Source: Streptococcus suis
GTDB taxonomy: Bacteria > Bacillota > Bacilli > Lactobacillales > Streptococcaceae
Length of the DNA stretch: 64,000 nucleotides
Reading direction: 5' to 3'
Assembly (NCBI RefSeq): GCF_019856455.1
Contig: NZ_CP082205.1
Coordinates: forward strand, 1,302,001-1,366,000
Each line of letters starts with the position of its first letter. Positions within the stretch are counted from its first letter, which is position 1. This document shows positions 28,114 to 36,748 of this stretch, piece by piece. A program made the position numbers and the translations under genes. A model generated the notes under the pieces. That model was not told the origin of the DNA and did not search any database. It was given only the letters and a program-made list of their open reading frames with translations.

Positions 28114-29217
28114 TTACTTAATGATTTCTGAGAGCTTAACTTTTCTATCTTCATTTAGAGAAAGGGTACAAGCATCTGCTGAGGCAATAGCTTCCAACGC
28201 AGCTTCTCCAGTAAGTAATTTCTTATATTCGTCAGATACAGATCCGCCTTCCATGATTTCATGAAGGAATTTCATTTCTTTATTGATAATCGAGGCTAGC
28301 CACATTGGTGTACGTTTGCCAGGTTTACCATAAGCAATAGCACCATCCATTTCTGTACTATAATAAATTCTAGTACGATCGTCATCCTCTTCTTGGGACT
28401 CATGCACCAAGAAATGAGTCTCTTGACCATTCACTTTCAAAGTACCTTTCGTGTTAAACATATCTAGTTTGATTGCCCCTTTTGTACCTTGAATTAGAAC
28501 ATAATGTTCACCCCAATGATATGCTGATCCCCATTCTAAAACTGCAAATCGTTTTCCTGGGAATTCCATATTTACAATAATCATATCATCTTCATCACCA
28601 AAGTTCTCTCCGACGTGGGCCACATTACCTCCAATCATAGTAACGGTTTCAGGTAGTCCACCCATGATAAATTGTACACAATCCAATTCATGAATATGAT
28701 GGTATAGATGTCCACCGGATTTCTCACGAATTTTCTTCCATGAAACTGTCTCCTGCATTTCTTCCCATCCATTACGAGCAGTGTGAACATATAAAATATC
28801 ACCAATTGCTCCTTCGCTAATCAATTTTTTGGCATGCTGTACGCCATTAAAGAAGTTCATGATATGTCCTGCCATGAATGTAACACCACATTCTTTACAA
28901 GTCTCCACCATCTCCTTACAATCTTCAAAATTCAAGGCAATTGGTTTTTCACAGAATACATGCTTCCCATTCCTTGCAGCTTTAATAACTGGCTCTTTAT
29001 GGAGGTAGTTTGGCGTTGCAACGATAACACAGTCCACGTCTTCACTTGAAACGAGGTCGTCAAGAGAGCTTACTTCTACTGCTCCTAACTCTTCAGCAAT
29101 CGGACCAGCATTTTCTGGATCATAAACTTTTGTGATGATAGCTCCATCATTAAGTTTCAAATATCGTGCCAATTCTGCACCAAAATAACCTGTTCCTACT
29201 ACACCATATCTAATCAT
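28114..29217 (-). CDS. Gfo/Idh/MocA oxidoreductase, candidate 2,7-anhydro-Neu5Ac converting enzyme
   Basis: 367 residues. Rossmann NAD(P)-binding start YGVVGTGYFGAELARYL, the EKP motif CEKPIALNFEDCKEMVE and a C-terminal substrate domain (HIHELDCVQFIMGG). It is encoded right after the NanB-type sialidase. In pneumococcus the same neighbour exists, and relatives of Ruminococcus gnavus NanOx turn 2,7-anhydro-Neu5Ac into Neu5Ac (established for that family). Assignment of that reaction here rests on context. Confidence 0.8.
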   Translation of the reverse strand: MIRYGVVGTGYFGAELARYLKLNDGAIITKVYDPENAGPIAEELGAVEVSSLDDLVSSEDVDCVIVATPNYLHKEPVIKAARNGKHVFCEKPIALNFEDCKEMVETCKECGVTFMAGHIMNFFNGVQHAKKLISEGAIGDILYVHTARNGWEEMQETVSWKKIREKSGGHLYHHIHELDCVQFIMGGLPETVTMIGGNVAHVGENFGDEDDMIIVNMEFPGKRFAVLEWGSAYHWGEHYVLIQGTKGAIKLDMFNTKGTLKVNGQETHFLVHESQEEDDDRTRIYYSTEMDGAIAYGKPGKRTPMWLASIINKEMKFLHEIMEGGSVSDEYKKLLTGEAALEAIASADACTLSLNEDRKVKLSEIIK

Positions 29218-29233
29218 TTAATTTCCCTCTTTC

Positions 29234-31330
29234 TTAATTATTAATGATATCTGAAATTTCTAAATCTACATACTGCACTACGTCCGACAAATGCAACTCA
29301 TTTCTTGACCATGAATCATATTTTTCAAATAATAACCCTAGATGGCCGTTTGGTAATTCTGTAATTGCTGAATATGAATAACCAAATTTTGGTAAATCAA
29401 CATTGTAAGAATACTTCCACTCTACAGTATCATCACTATTAATCAAGCCTATCCAAATTTGACCAGTTCTACGACCAGAAGAATTATTTGGTGTTGACAG
29501 AATAATTGCATCTTTTCCATCAATTTTTTTAGAATATTTAATTGCTGTTACTTGAGTTCCATAGTTTGTTTGAACAATATGATCTAAGTAGAATACATCC
29601 GACCATGATTCTCCTGAATCATAGCTTGTCATATAAGCAATTTTGCCAGTTGTTGTTCTAAAGAATGTACGAATCACACCTTCTCTAAGTTCGACCATCT
29701 GTGCTTCAGCAGTTGCGTTTTTGAAAGGAACTGGTGCAGAAGATTTTTTCCAGTTTAACCCTCCATCATCAGTAATTAAGTATGTTAACTCACCACGAGT
29801 ATAGGTGGCAAATATTGTACGACTACTGTTTGATAGCGATAATCCTTGTCCTGGACTAAAGTATGGCGCGTTATGATTAATTCCTAAGAACGGAGGAAAC
29901 AATTTAAAGTTGCTCCAGGTTTCGCCTTTATCTTTACTAATGGTGTAACCTAAGTAATTCGTTCTTGCTACTTTAAATAAAGAATCCTTATAAAACACAT
30001 TCATAGGAACATGCTTGCCATTATGAAACTCTTGCAAGCTACCATTATCGTAACTAACAGAGTACTGTTCTACCGTTAATGGCTTATCTGCTTCAAAAAC
30101 TTCATATCTGTCGTTTAATCTATAATTTGTCGGTGTATTCCCAGTATCCTCATAAATAACACCGTCTTCACGAACCGAATAATTATAGTCTGCATCTCCC
30201 TCTTTTTTCAATTTCAGGTAATATTTACCTTCAATCTCTTTATATCCTGAGTCGTTCCGATTAGCGTTTCCATTTCCAATGCCAAACGGCATAGCATCTG
30301 CTAACATAATTACATTGCCAGTTGTCCGGTCTTCTACTAAAGCAGAGTCAATAAATGATGCACTACCATTTATTTGTGCGTCTCTTAAGCCTGTCGCTCT
30401 TGGCCAAGTCAATAGCTCCTCAGCATAATCATCAAATTTCAATGTCAATTGTGGAGTCGACCAATTCTGCCCGTTATCATCACTATACGAGGTAGCAATA
30501 TTAATCTTGCTTTTAGAATCATGTGTGCCACCATATCGAGCATCAATACTTGATAATACTCTCCCATTACTCAATGTATACAATGTTGGAATACGGAAGT
30601 AATTGGCATTAGTAGCATCACCAGATCTAAAAATGTAACTATACGGTAACTGACCAACCTTACCCTGAATTTCTTCATCAGATAATATACGATTATAGAT
30701 TGAAAGCTGGCTAACTTGACCGTTCATAGTATATGCATCGCGTCCTTCTCTATTCACGCTACCAACACTTACATTATCAAGTCCCCCAATACCTGAAATT
30801 GGAAGAAAATTATTAACAGTCTCTGAAATAATTTTCGTACCATTCACATAAACTGTATATGTCTTTGCAGTTGAATCAGCTATAAATACAACTGTATTTT
30901 CAACTGGCTCTCCTTTATGTATTCCCCAAATTGACGCTGGGCGGCTAAATAGATAATTAATGCCTCTTTGTTGATCTCGAACCTCTATTCCAATCTCTCC
31001 GGTATCTCTCATAAATATTGAGAAATAATTATTTCTAAAACCTGCTTTACTATTAGATGCTCCGAATAGAGCTTGTAATTGATTTGGTGTGTTCGATTTA
31101 AATTTTAAGACTACACTCTGAGTTTCTCCACTAATTTTATCAAATGCCTCAGAAGTAATGTCTATACCTTTATTGTTTAAAACATAATTACCAGAATGGA
31201 ATTCATTTGAATTTTCCACCACTGAAATATTACTTTCTTCTGATTGAACAACTATTGTCGAAACAGATGTTAATAATGTAGTTGATAAAAGGATAATACC
31301 AAACATTGAAATTAACTTATTATTTTTCAT
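29234..31330 (-). CDS. nanB: Secreted NanB-type sialidase
   Basis: 698 residues. Signal peptide to about residue 30, then a lectin-like CBM40/LamG domain (about 45-215) and a six-bladed sialidase propeller. The FRIP arginine is at about 246, a probable acid Asp near 271 (RYGGTHDSK), and four Asp-boxes read SDDNGQNW, SKDKGETW, TDDGGLNW and SYDSGESW. No LPXTG. Length and neighbours match pneumococcal NanB, an intramolecular trans-sialidase giving 2,7-anhydro-Neu5Ac; product specificity here is inferred. It starts 11 bp after the permease gene. Confidence 0.9.
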   Translation of the reverse strand: MKNNKLISMFGIILLSTTLLTSVSTIVVQSEESNISVVENSNEFHSGNYVLNNKGIDITSEAFDKISGETQSVVLKFKSNTPNQLQALFGASNSKAGFRNNYFSIFMRDTGEIGIEVRDQQRGINYLFSRPASIWGIHKGEPVENTVVFIADSTAKTYTVYVNGTKIISETVNNFLPISGIGGLDNVSVGSVNREGRDAYTMNGQVSQLSIYNRILSDEEIQGKVGQLPYSYIFRSGDATNANYFRIPTLYTLSNGRVLSSIDARYGGTHDSKSKINIATSYSDDNGQNWSTPQLTLKFDDYAEELLTWPRATGLRDAQINGSASFIDSALVEDRTTGNVIMLADAMPFGIGNGNANRNDSGYKEIEGKYYLKLKKEGDADYNYSVREDGVIYEDTGNTPTNYRLNDRYEVFEADKPLTVEQYSVSYDNGSLQEFHNGKHVPMNVFYKDSLFKVARTNYLGYTISKDKGETWSNFKLFPPFLGINHNAPYFSPGQGLSLSNSSRTIFATYTRGELTYLITDDGGLNWKKSSAPVPFKNATAEAQMVELREGVIRTFFRTTTGKIAYMTSYDSGESWSDVFYLDHIVQTNYGTQVTAIKYSKKIDGKDAIILSTPNNSSGRRTGQIWIGLINSDDTVEWKYSYNVDLPKFGYSYSAITELPNGHLGLLFEKYDSWSRNELHLSDVVQYVDLEISDIINN

Positions 31331-31341
31331 TCTTTACCTCT

Positions 31342-32175
31342 TTATTTCACAGAACCTTCACTTAATCCACTAGCAATCTTATTTTGAATAATTGAGAAGA
31401 AAATGATTGATGGAAGTACTACAATGACAGATGCTGCCATCATGTCTCCCCAATCAAGAATTTCAGAACCATTTAATGACCGCAATGCTACAGCGACTGT
31501 CATTTTACTTGTATCATTTATCATAATCAGCGCATATAAAAATTCATTCCAAGCATTGATAAATGTATAAATCGCAGTTGCAACAATACCTGGAGCCACA
31601 ATTGGCAATACAACTTTATAGAATGTTACAAATTTATTTGCTCCATCAATCCTTGCCGCTTCTTCTATACCAATTGGAACAGTTTGAAAGAATCCAACTA
31701 ATAACCAAACAGCATATGGCACACTAAACGAAAGATAAATTAGCATTAAGCCAAATAAACTATTTGTCAAACCTGCCTTAGCAATTGCAATTGAGTATGG
31801 AATTGCAAGTAGAATTGGCGGGAAGATATAAGTCGTTACCAGCAAGCGTGACATGATCGCTCCCAATTTTGGGAAAAAGCGTACAATACCATATGCAGCC
31901 ATTGAAGATATAATGGTTGCAACTACCGTTGCTGATAATGCAAGTAATAATGAGTTACGAATATTTGTAATAAAATTTAAATCATTAATTACATGTGTAA
32001 AATAATCAAATGTAAATGTTTGTGGCCAAAATCTAGTTGGAAATTGTGTTAATTCTCCCTTACCTTTGATTGAAGAAATAATAATCCAAACCAGAGGAAA
32101 AATTGCGATAATCGTCGCACTGGCCAAGAAAAGATGAGAAAAAATGTCTAATAGAAGTCCGTTTTTCTTCTTCAT
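31342..32175 (-). CDS. Sialic-acid locus ABC permease (MalG type)
   Basis: 277 residues with six membrane helices; the EAA loop is EEAARIDGANKFVTFYKVVL at about 188-207. It overlaps the partner permease by one base. It corresponds in position to SP1688-type permeases of the pneumococcal nanB operon. No ATPase gene is present, so a shared CUT1 ATPase is implied. Confidence 0.9.
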   Translation of the reverse strand: MKKKNGLLLDIFSHLFLASATIIAIFPLVWIIISSIKGKGELTQFPTRFWPQTFTFDYFTHVINDLNFITNIRNSLLLALSATVVATIISSMAAYGIVRFFPKLGAIMSRLLVTTYIFPPILLAIPYSIAIAKAGLTNSLFGLMLIYLSFSVPYAVWLLVGFFQTVPIGIEEAARIDGANKFVTFYKVVLPIVAPGIVATAIYTFINAWNEFLYALIMINDTSKMTVAVALRSLNGSEILDWGDMMAASVIVVLPSIIFFSIIQNKIASGLSEGSVK

Positions 32176-33059
32176 TATTTACCACCTTCCTTTTCCCATT
32201 TACTGATAATTCCAAAATATACAAAACAAACTGCCAATAAGAAGATAAATAATAAAACAGTGACAGCTGATGCTCGACCTAATAATTTTGTTCCCCAACC
32301 TAAGTTATATGCGAAGATAGGCAGAGTCATTGTTGAGTTGGAAGGTCCACCACCAGTAATTAGATAGATAAGGTCAAAGTTATTGAAAATCCAAACTGTT
32401 CTTAAAACAACCAATAACCCTACAACCACTTTGATATGTGGGAATGTAATGTATCTAAAAACTTGAAATGTTGATGCTCCATCAATTCTTGCTGCTTCAA
32501 ATTGTTCCTGTGGAACAGTTTGAAGAGCAGATAAAACATTGACCATAATCATTGGTGCACCAAACCAAATATTGATGAATACCAAACAAATAAATGCCCA
32601 GGTACTGTCTGCCAAGAACGATGGCGCCATGTCCATCAAACCAAGTTTAACAATCATATTCGGTAAATAGCCATATACACCATTCAAAATCCATTGCCAT
32701 GAAAATGCAATGACAATCGTAGGAAAAGCCCATGGAATGATGAGCAATGTCCGATATAACTTTTTAAATCGTTTTACTCTATGTAATGCCAACGCTAAAC
32801 CAAATCCAACTAGTACTTGTCCAGTTAAGGAGAATATCGTCCATTTCAATGAATTAAAGAAGGCATTAAAGAAATTTGGATCTGATAGTACTTTTACATA
32901 GTTATCAAAACCTACGAACTTGTAATTCGGCATGATTAAATGTTTGTTAGTGAAACTATAGTAAATACTTGAGAAAAAGGGATAAACAAATAGTAAACCA
33001 ACTATAATCATTGCCGGAAGTACAAAAATCCATCTAGTCAAATTTCTATCTTTGACCAT
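32175..33059 (-). CDS. Sialic-acid locus ABC permease (MalF type)
   Basis: 294 residues, six membrane helices, EAA loop FEAARIDGASTFQVFRYITF near 190. With its partner it should import 2,7-anhydro-Neu5Ac and/or Neu5Ac. It is separated from the binding-protein gene by a stem-loop. Confidence 0.9.
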   Translation of the reverse strand: MVKDRNLTRWIFVLPAMIIVGLLFVYPFFSSIYYSFTNKHLIMPNYKFVGFDNYVKVLSDPNFFNAFFNSLKWTIFSLTGQVLVGFGLALALHRVKRFKKLYRTLLIIPWAFPTIVIAFSWQWILNGVYGYLPNMIVKLGLMDMAPSFLADSTWAFICLVFINIWFGAPMIMVNVLSALQTVPQEQFEAARIDGASTFQVFRYITFPHIKVVVGLLVVLRTVWIFNNFDLIYLITGGGPSNSTMTLPIFAYNLGWGTKLLGRASAVTVLLFIFLLAVCFVYFGIISKWEKEGGK

Positions 33060-33081
33060 ATTTTACTCCCTTCAATTAATG

Positions 33082-33115
33082 GTTTGGAGATAATTATCTC
33101 TAATTATCCCCAAAC
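33082..33115 (-). other. Stem-loop after the sialic-acid binding-protein gene
   Basis: GTTTGGGGATAATTA pairs with TAATTATCTCCAAAC (about 15 bp, one G-T). There is no strong T-run. It holds the same position as the stem-loop after the fucose-locus binding protein, which suggests differential expression of binding protein versus permeases. Confidence 0.65.
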
Positions 33116-33118
33116 AAA

Positions 33119-34474
33119 TTACTCAATTTCTACAGCTACTGATTCAAATATATCGTTTAATTGTTTTTCCGCATCTTTAGCTGCTTCCATTGGGTCTTTC
33201 CCATTTGAGACAATTTCTTGGAACATTTGTTCAATGATGTGTTGGTTAGTTAACAAACCAGCTTGCACACTTGGTTTATTTTCATAACCAATTGCTGTAC
33301 CTGATTTAACTGCGTCTAAGATAACTTCTTCTGCATGTTGGAATTTTTGACGAGTTTCATTTTCTTTATATCCTGGAAGATCTGTAATACCACTGATTGA
33401 AGGCAACATTCCTACAGGTGTAGAATCAAGGAACTCCAAATAGTTGTCATCTTGATACAAATATTCAAGGAAAGCTTTAGCAACTTCTGGATGTTTTGAA
33501 TTTTTCCAAACAACCATTGGAATATTTGAAGTTTCAATACCGTGAGTTTCATCTGATTCATTGATTTTTGGCATTGGATAAGCATCAATTGAATCTAATA
33601 AATGTGGGCTGTTAGCTTCAACACCTCCAATATGGAATCCAGAGTTGAAGTCGAAGGCTGTCTTACCTTGATAGAAGAGGGTTGCTTGTTGCAATACGTT
33701 GAAGTTTAATGCATCTTTAGGGGAAATTTCATTAAACATCTTTACCCAATATTTAATTCCTTCTTGAGCCAAATCGCTTGTTAGGTCAACTTTTAAATCA
33801 TCAGTAATCAGGCTTCCCCCACCACTGCGAACATAGAAATTCAAGAAGCGTGTACCCATCAAGTCATTTGTTCCAAATGGGACTGAAATTCCATAGACAT
33901 CATCTTTGGTCAATTTTTTACTCGCTTCATATAATTCGTCCCATGTTTTTGGCACTTCGATATTGTTTTCTTTAAGTAAGTCAGTCCGAACCCACATAAC
34001 TTGTGCGTGTGAGTAAAGTGGAATAGAATAGTATTCATCTCCAATTTTCGCTTCATTCAGGGCTGTCTCATTGAAACGTTCCTTACCAATATGATCAATC
34101 GTATCATTAAGTGGAAGAATCGCATCAGAGTTTATCATCTCCATTACGTGTCCTGGAAGAGCTGTACTAATATCCGGAACATTACCGTTAGCTAAACCAG
34201 TAGTCCATTTTGTATAGAAGTCACCCCAAGAAAAAGTTTCAATTTTAATTTTTACTTTTGGATTTTGTTCCATAAATTCATCAGCTGATTTTTGGATACT
34301 TTCCAATCGTGGCCCCTGGGTGAAAGAATGCCACATAACAATTTCGCCCGACAATTCTCCAGAATCACTCGTTGCAGTTTTTTCTGTATCAGTCGATCCA
34401 CTTGCACAGGCTGCTAACCCAATTGTAGTTAAAAACAAACCTGTATACTTTATAAATTTGGATAGTTTGCTCAT
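33119..34474 (-). CDS. Sialic-acid locus ABC substrate-binding lipoprotein
   Basis: 451 residues. Lipobox TIGLAACASGS puts the acylated Cys near 23. Mature part is a CUT1 solute-binding protein (GEIVMWHSFTQGPRLESIQ; PKTWDELYEASKKLTKDDVY; KTAFDFNSGFHIGGVEAN; KAFLEYLYQDDNYLEFLDST). Corresponds in order to the pneumococcal SatA-type binding protein. It lies 20 bp after the YhcH gene with TAGGAGGAATATAAAATG. Confidence 0.9.
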   Translation of the reverse strand: MSKLSKFIKYTGLFLTTIGLAACASGSTDTEKTATSDSGELSGEIVMWHSFTQGPRLESIQKSADEFMEQNPKVKIKIETFSWGDFYTKWTTGLANGNVPDISTALPGHVMEMINSDAILPLNDTIDHIGKERFNETALNEAKIGDEYYSIPLYSHAQVMWVRTDLLKENNIEVPKTWDELYEASKKLTKDDVYGISVPFGTNDLMGTRFLNFYVRSGGGSLITDDLKVDLTSDLAQEGIKYWVKMFNEISPKDALNFNVLQQATLFYQGKTAFDFNSGFHIGGVEANSPHLLDSIDAYPMPKINESDETHGIETSNIPMVVWKNSKHPEVAKAFLEYLYQDDNYLEFLDSTPVGMLPSISGITDLPGYKENETRQKFQHAEEVILDAVKSGTAIGYENKPSVQAGLLTNQHIIEQMFQEIVSNGKDPMEAAKDAEKQLNDIFESVAVEIE

Positions 34475-34494
34475 TTTATATTCCTCCTAATTTT

Positions 34495-34944
34495 TTATAA
34501 ATGAACTTTAAATACTATTTTTTTAACTGGAAATTCATTGATTCCCACCTTTGGCTGATGTAAATCCTGGGGAAACGTAATCAAGCATGTTCCAGCATCC
34601 AACTTCACAATTTGTTCAATTTCACCTTCAAATAACTCTATATCATTTTCTGAATCATATGGATGAGTCACTTGAGTACTACTTCTTGATGACGTCGCCA
34701 TAGCCTCTACATTACTTACAACCAAGTGAATGTCTAAATATTTTTTATGAGTTTCAAAAAATTCCCCTGGTTTTCCGTCTGCTATATATGTAAAGCAATT
34801 ACCAAATAGGTTATCACCATCGATATCAATATTACCTTCAGGCAAATTCAGTAAATCAGTTTCTTCAACATATTTTACCAATTTATCAAAATGTGGATTC
34901 AAACACTTGTATGTGGCTAAATCAGAGATATTCGTAATTATCAT
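34495..34944 (-). CDS. YhcH/YjgK/YiaL family protein (NanQ-like)
   Basis: 149 residues of the DUF386 cupin-like family (LHQPKVG near the C-terminus, HKKYLDIHLVV in the middle, with metal-type His and Glu residues). Members in sialic-acid operons have been proposed to speed interconversion of sialic acid anomers. The gene sits between nanE and the importer, which fits that role. Confidence 0.82.
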   Translation of the reverse strand: MIITNISDLATYKCLNPHFDKLVKYVEETDLLNLPEGNIDIDGDNLFGNCFTYIADGKPGEFFETHKKYLDIHLVVSNVEAMATSSRSSTQVTHPYDSENDIELFEGEIEQIVKLDAGTCLITFPQDLHQPKVGINEFPVKKIVFKVHL

Positions 34945-34958
34945 ATTCCCTCCTTTAA

Positions 34959-35687
34959 CTAATATTTAGTCTCTTTACAAATACCCTCTACTGCTTGTAT
35001 AAAACGCTGTGCAATTTCTTTTGGTCTAGTTATCGCTCCTCCAATGACAATGCCAGCTGGATTTAGCTTCGCAACACTCAAAGCATCTTCGATGGTGTGA
35101 ATTTTTCCTTCTGCAATCACATCTAAACCTGCATCTACTAAATCTTTTACCAATTTCAAATCAGGTCCGTCAATCTTAGGACTGTATGCTGTGTAACCAG
35201 ATAAGGTTGTTCCGATAAAATCAATACCACAAGCTGCAGCAGTCAAACCTTCTTCAAAGGTACTTATATCTGCCATAAACATTTGATTAGGATACTTTTC
35301 TGTTATTTTTGAAAGGAAATCCTCTAAAATTTCTCCACCAACTCTTTCACGTTTTGTACAATCCAATGCAATTACGTCAATGTCTAATTCTGCTAATTCA
35401 TCAACCTCCTTCATAGTTGCTGTAATAAATGGTTCTGTAGGAGGATAATCTCTTTTGATAATTCCAATAATTGGAAGTGAGGTAACCACCTTAATTTCTT
35501 TAATATCTCTCACACTATTTGCTCGAATTCCCACAGCTCCAGCTTGTTCAGCCGCTTTTGCCATTAGTGGCATAATTCCACCATCTTCTGAATATAGGGG
35601 TTCATGCGGTAGTGCTTGACAAGAAACTATTACGCCTCCTTTTATTTTTTTCTTTAACATTTCCTTTCTATCTTTTTTATCAAACAT
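34959..35687 (-). CDS. nanE: N-acylglucosamine-6-phosphate 2-epimerase
   Basis: 242 residues, TIM barrel. It converts ManNAc-6-phosphate to GlcNAc-6-phosphate. [15 protein letters not shown] near the N-terminus, [47 protein letters not shown] and VIAEGKIHT are NanE hallmarks. First gene of the sialic-acid operon, with TAAAAAGGAGG before the ATG. Confidence 0.93.
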   Translation of the reverse strand: MFDKKDRKEMLKKKIKGGVIVSCQALPHEPLYSEDGGIMPLMAKAAEQAGAVGIRANSVRDIKEIKVVTSLPIIGIIKRDYPPTEPFITATMKEVDELAELDIDVIALDCTKRERVGGEILEDFLSKITEKYPNQMFMADISTFEEGLTAAACGIDFIGTTLSGYTAYSPKIDGPDLKLVKDLVDAGLDVIAEGKIHTIEDALSVAKLNPAGIVIGGAITRPKEIAQRFIQAVEGICKETKY

Positions 35688-35703
35688 AAAGACCTCCTTT
35701 TTA

Positions 35704-35717
35704 TGTATCCGCTTACA
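35704..35717. promoter_or_regulatory. cre-like site in the nanE leader
   Basis: Minus strand TGTAAGCGGATACA matches the cre consensus with one mismatch. It lies a few bases downstream of the -10 box, the same placement as the perfect cre before fucK. Confidence 0.65.
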
Positions 35718-35722
35718 TTTTC

Positions 35723-35751
35723 ATTCTACAAAATAACACTTTGTTTGTAAA
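35723..35751 (-). promoter_or_regulatory. Promoter of the sialic-acid operon
   Basis: TTTACA (-35), 17-bp spacer, TAGAAT (-10) on the minus strand. The near-palindrome TTGTTTGTAAACAA overlaps the -35 box and is a candidate regulator site. Confidence 0.6.
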
Positions 35752-35828
35752 CAACCTATATTAACATCGGTACAAGTTTCAAAAAATATATCTATATTGT
35801 CAAATTATTGAAATTAGTTTCAAAGTAT

Positions 35829-35860
35829 AAAAAAACTGATGTTTGGAGTACATCAGTTTC
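35829..35860 (-). terminator. Terminator downstream of the broken RpiR gene
   Basis: AAACTGATGT and ACATCAGTTT form a 10-bp stem followed on the minus strand by seven T residues, separating the regulator gene from the nanE promoter. Confidence 0.82.
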
Positions 35861-35877
35861 TTGTTAATCTCTAATTG

Positions 35878-36704
35878 TTAAACATTGTGTTTTTCAGAAT
35901 TACCAATAGATTCTAGTGATTCTTTATAGATTTTTTCTTTTTGCCCACTGTCGTTGCGTTTAAAATATGCATAAATGATATCCTAATAACATAAAGGAAA
36001 TTGAGGTGATATTCTTGTTCCATAATTTAGATGTCTCTCATTTGCAATTTGTACATGCTCAGAGAATCTAGTCAAATAATTTTTCTCTGATGAAAGTAAA
36101 ACAGTTTTTGCTCCTTTTGAATGAGCAACTGCTAATGCATTTATTACTGTTTTCGTTTGACCCGATAATGAGAAACCAAATACTAAACAAGTGTCATCCA
36201 AAGTTCCATTTGTCCAATTCATTAGGTCAGGTTCAGTTACTGCTTCGCATGCAACTCCAAGTCGCATAAATCTTAAATGTGCTTCACTAGCAACAAAGCC
36301 ACTACTCCTCACCATAGAAATATACCCGTTTAGCTTCATCTATCATATTTGCAATTGATTCCAATTGTATTTCCGATATGATGCTCTTGGTTTTCTCCAT
36401 CAATTCGTTATATTCAAAAAATATTTTTGTCGTAATATCTTGAAACGAGCTATAGGTCTTAGTTAAATATTTCTGACTAAATTGAAATTCGAATACAAAC
36501 TCTCTATACCCTGAAAAACCGCACTTTTTTGCAAATCTTGTTAATGCCGACTTTGATACATACAGCAATTTTGTCATTCGTTCTGCTGACAAATCTTCAT
36601 CATAGTGAGATTCATTAAAAAAATAATGCTATAATTTTTTCGGAGTTACTCATGATTTCATAATTATTTTTAATTACCTCTAATATATTTATCGATTGAA
36701 CCAT
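35878..36704 (-). pseudogene. nanR: RpiR-family sialic-acid regulator, broken by several lesions
   Basis: Pieced together from the ATG at 36704: MVQSINILEVIKNNYEIMSN, SEKIIALFF then a frame change in a T7 tract near 36625; NESHYDEDLSAERMTKLLYV and SKSALTRFAKKCGFSGYREF (the RpiR helix-turn-helix); a second shift after VYFYG near 36305; the SIS sugar-phosphate domain (SSGFVASEAHLRFMRLGVAC, FSLSGQTKTVINALAVAHSK); a TAG stop at 35983 inside a small indel region; and the tail DIIYAYFKRNDSGQKEKIYK to a stop at 35878. Three or more lesions make it a pseudogene unless the sequence is faulty. Symbol by position and family. Confidence 0.8.
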
Positions 36705-36748
36705 ACAAACTCCTTCATTATTCTAAAAAATATCTTCAAAAACTTCGA

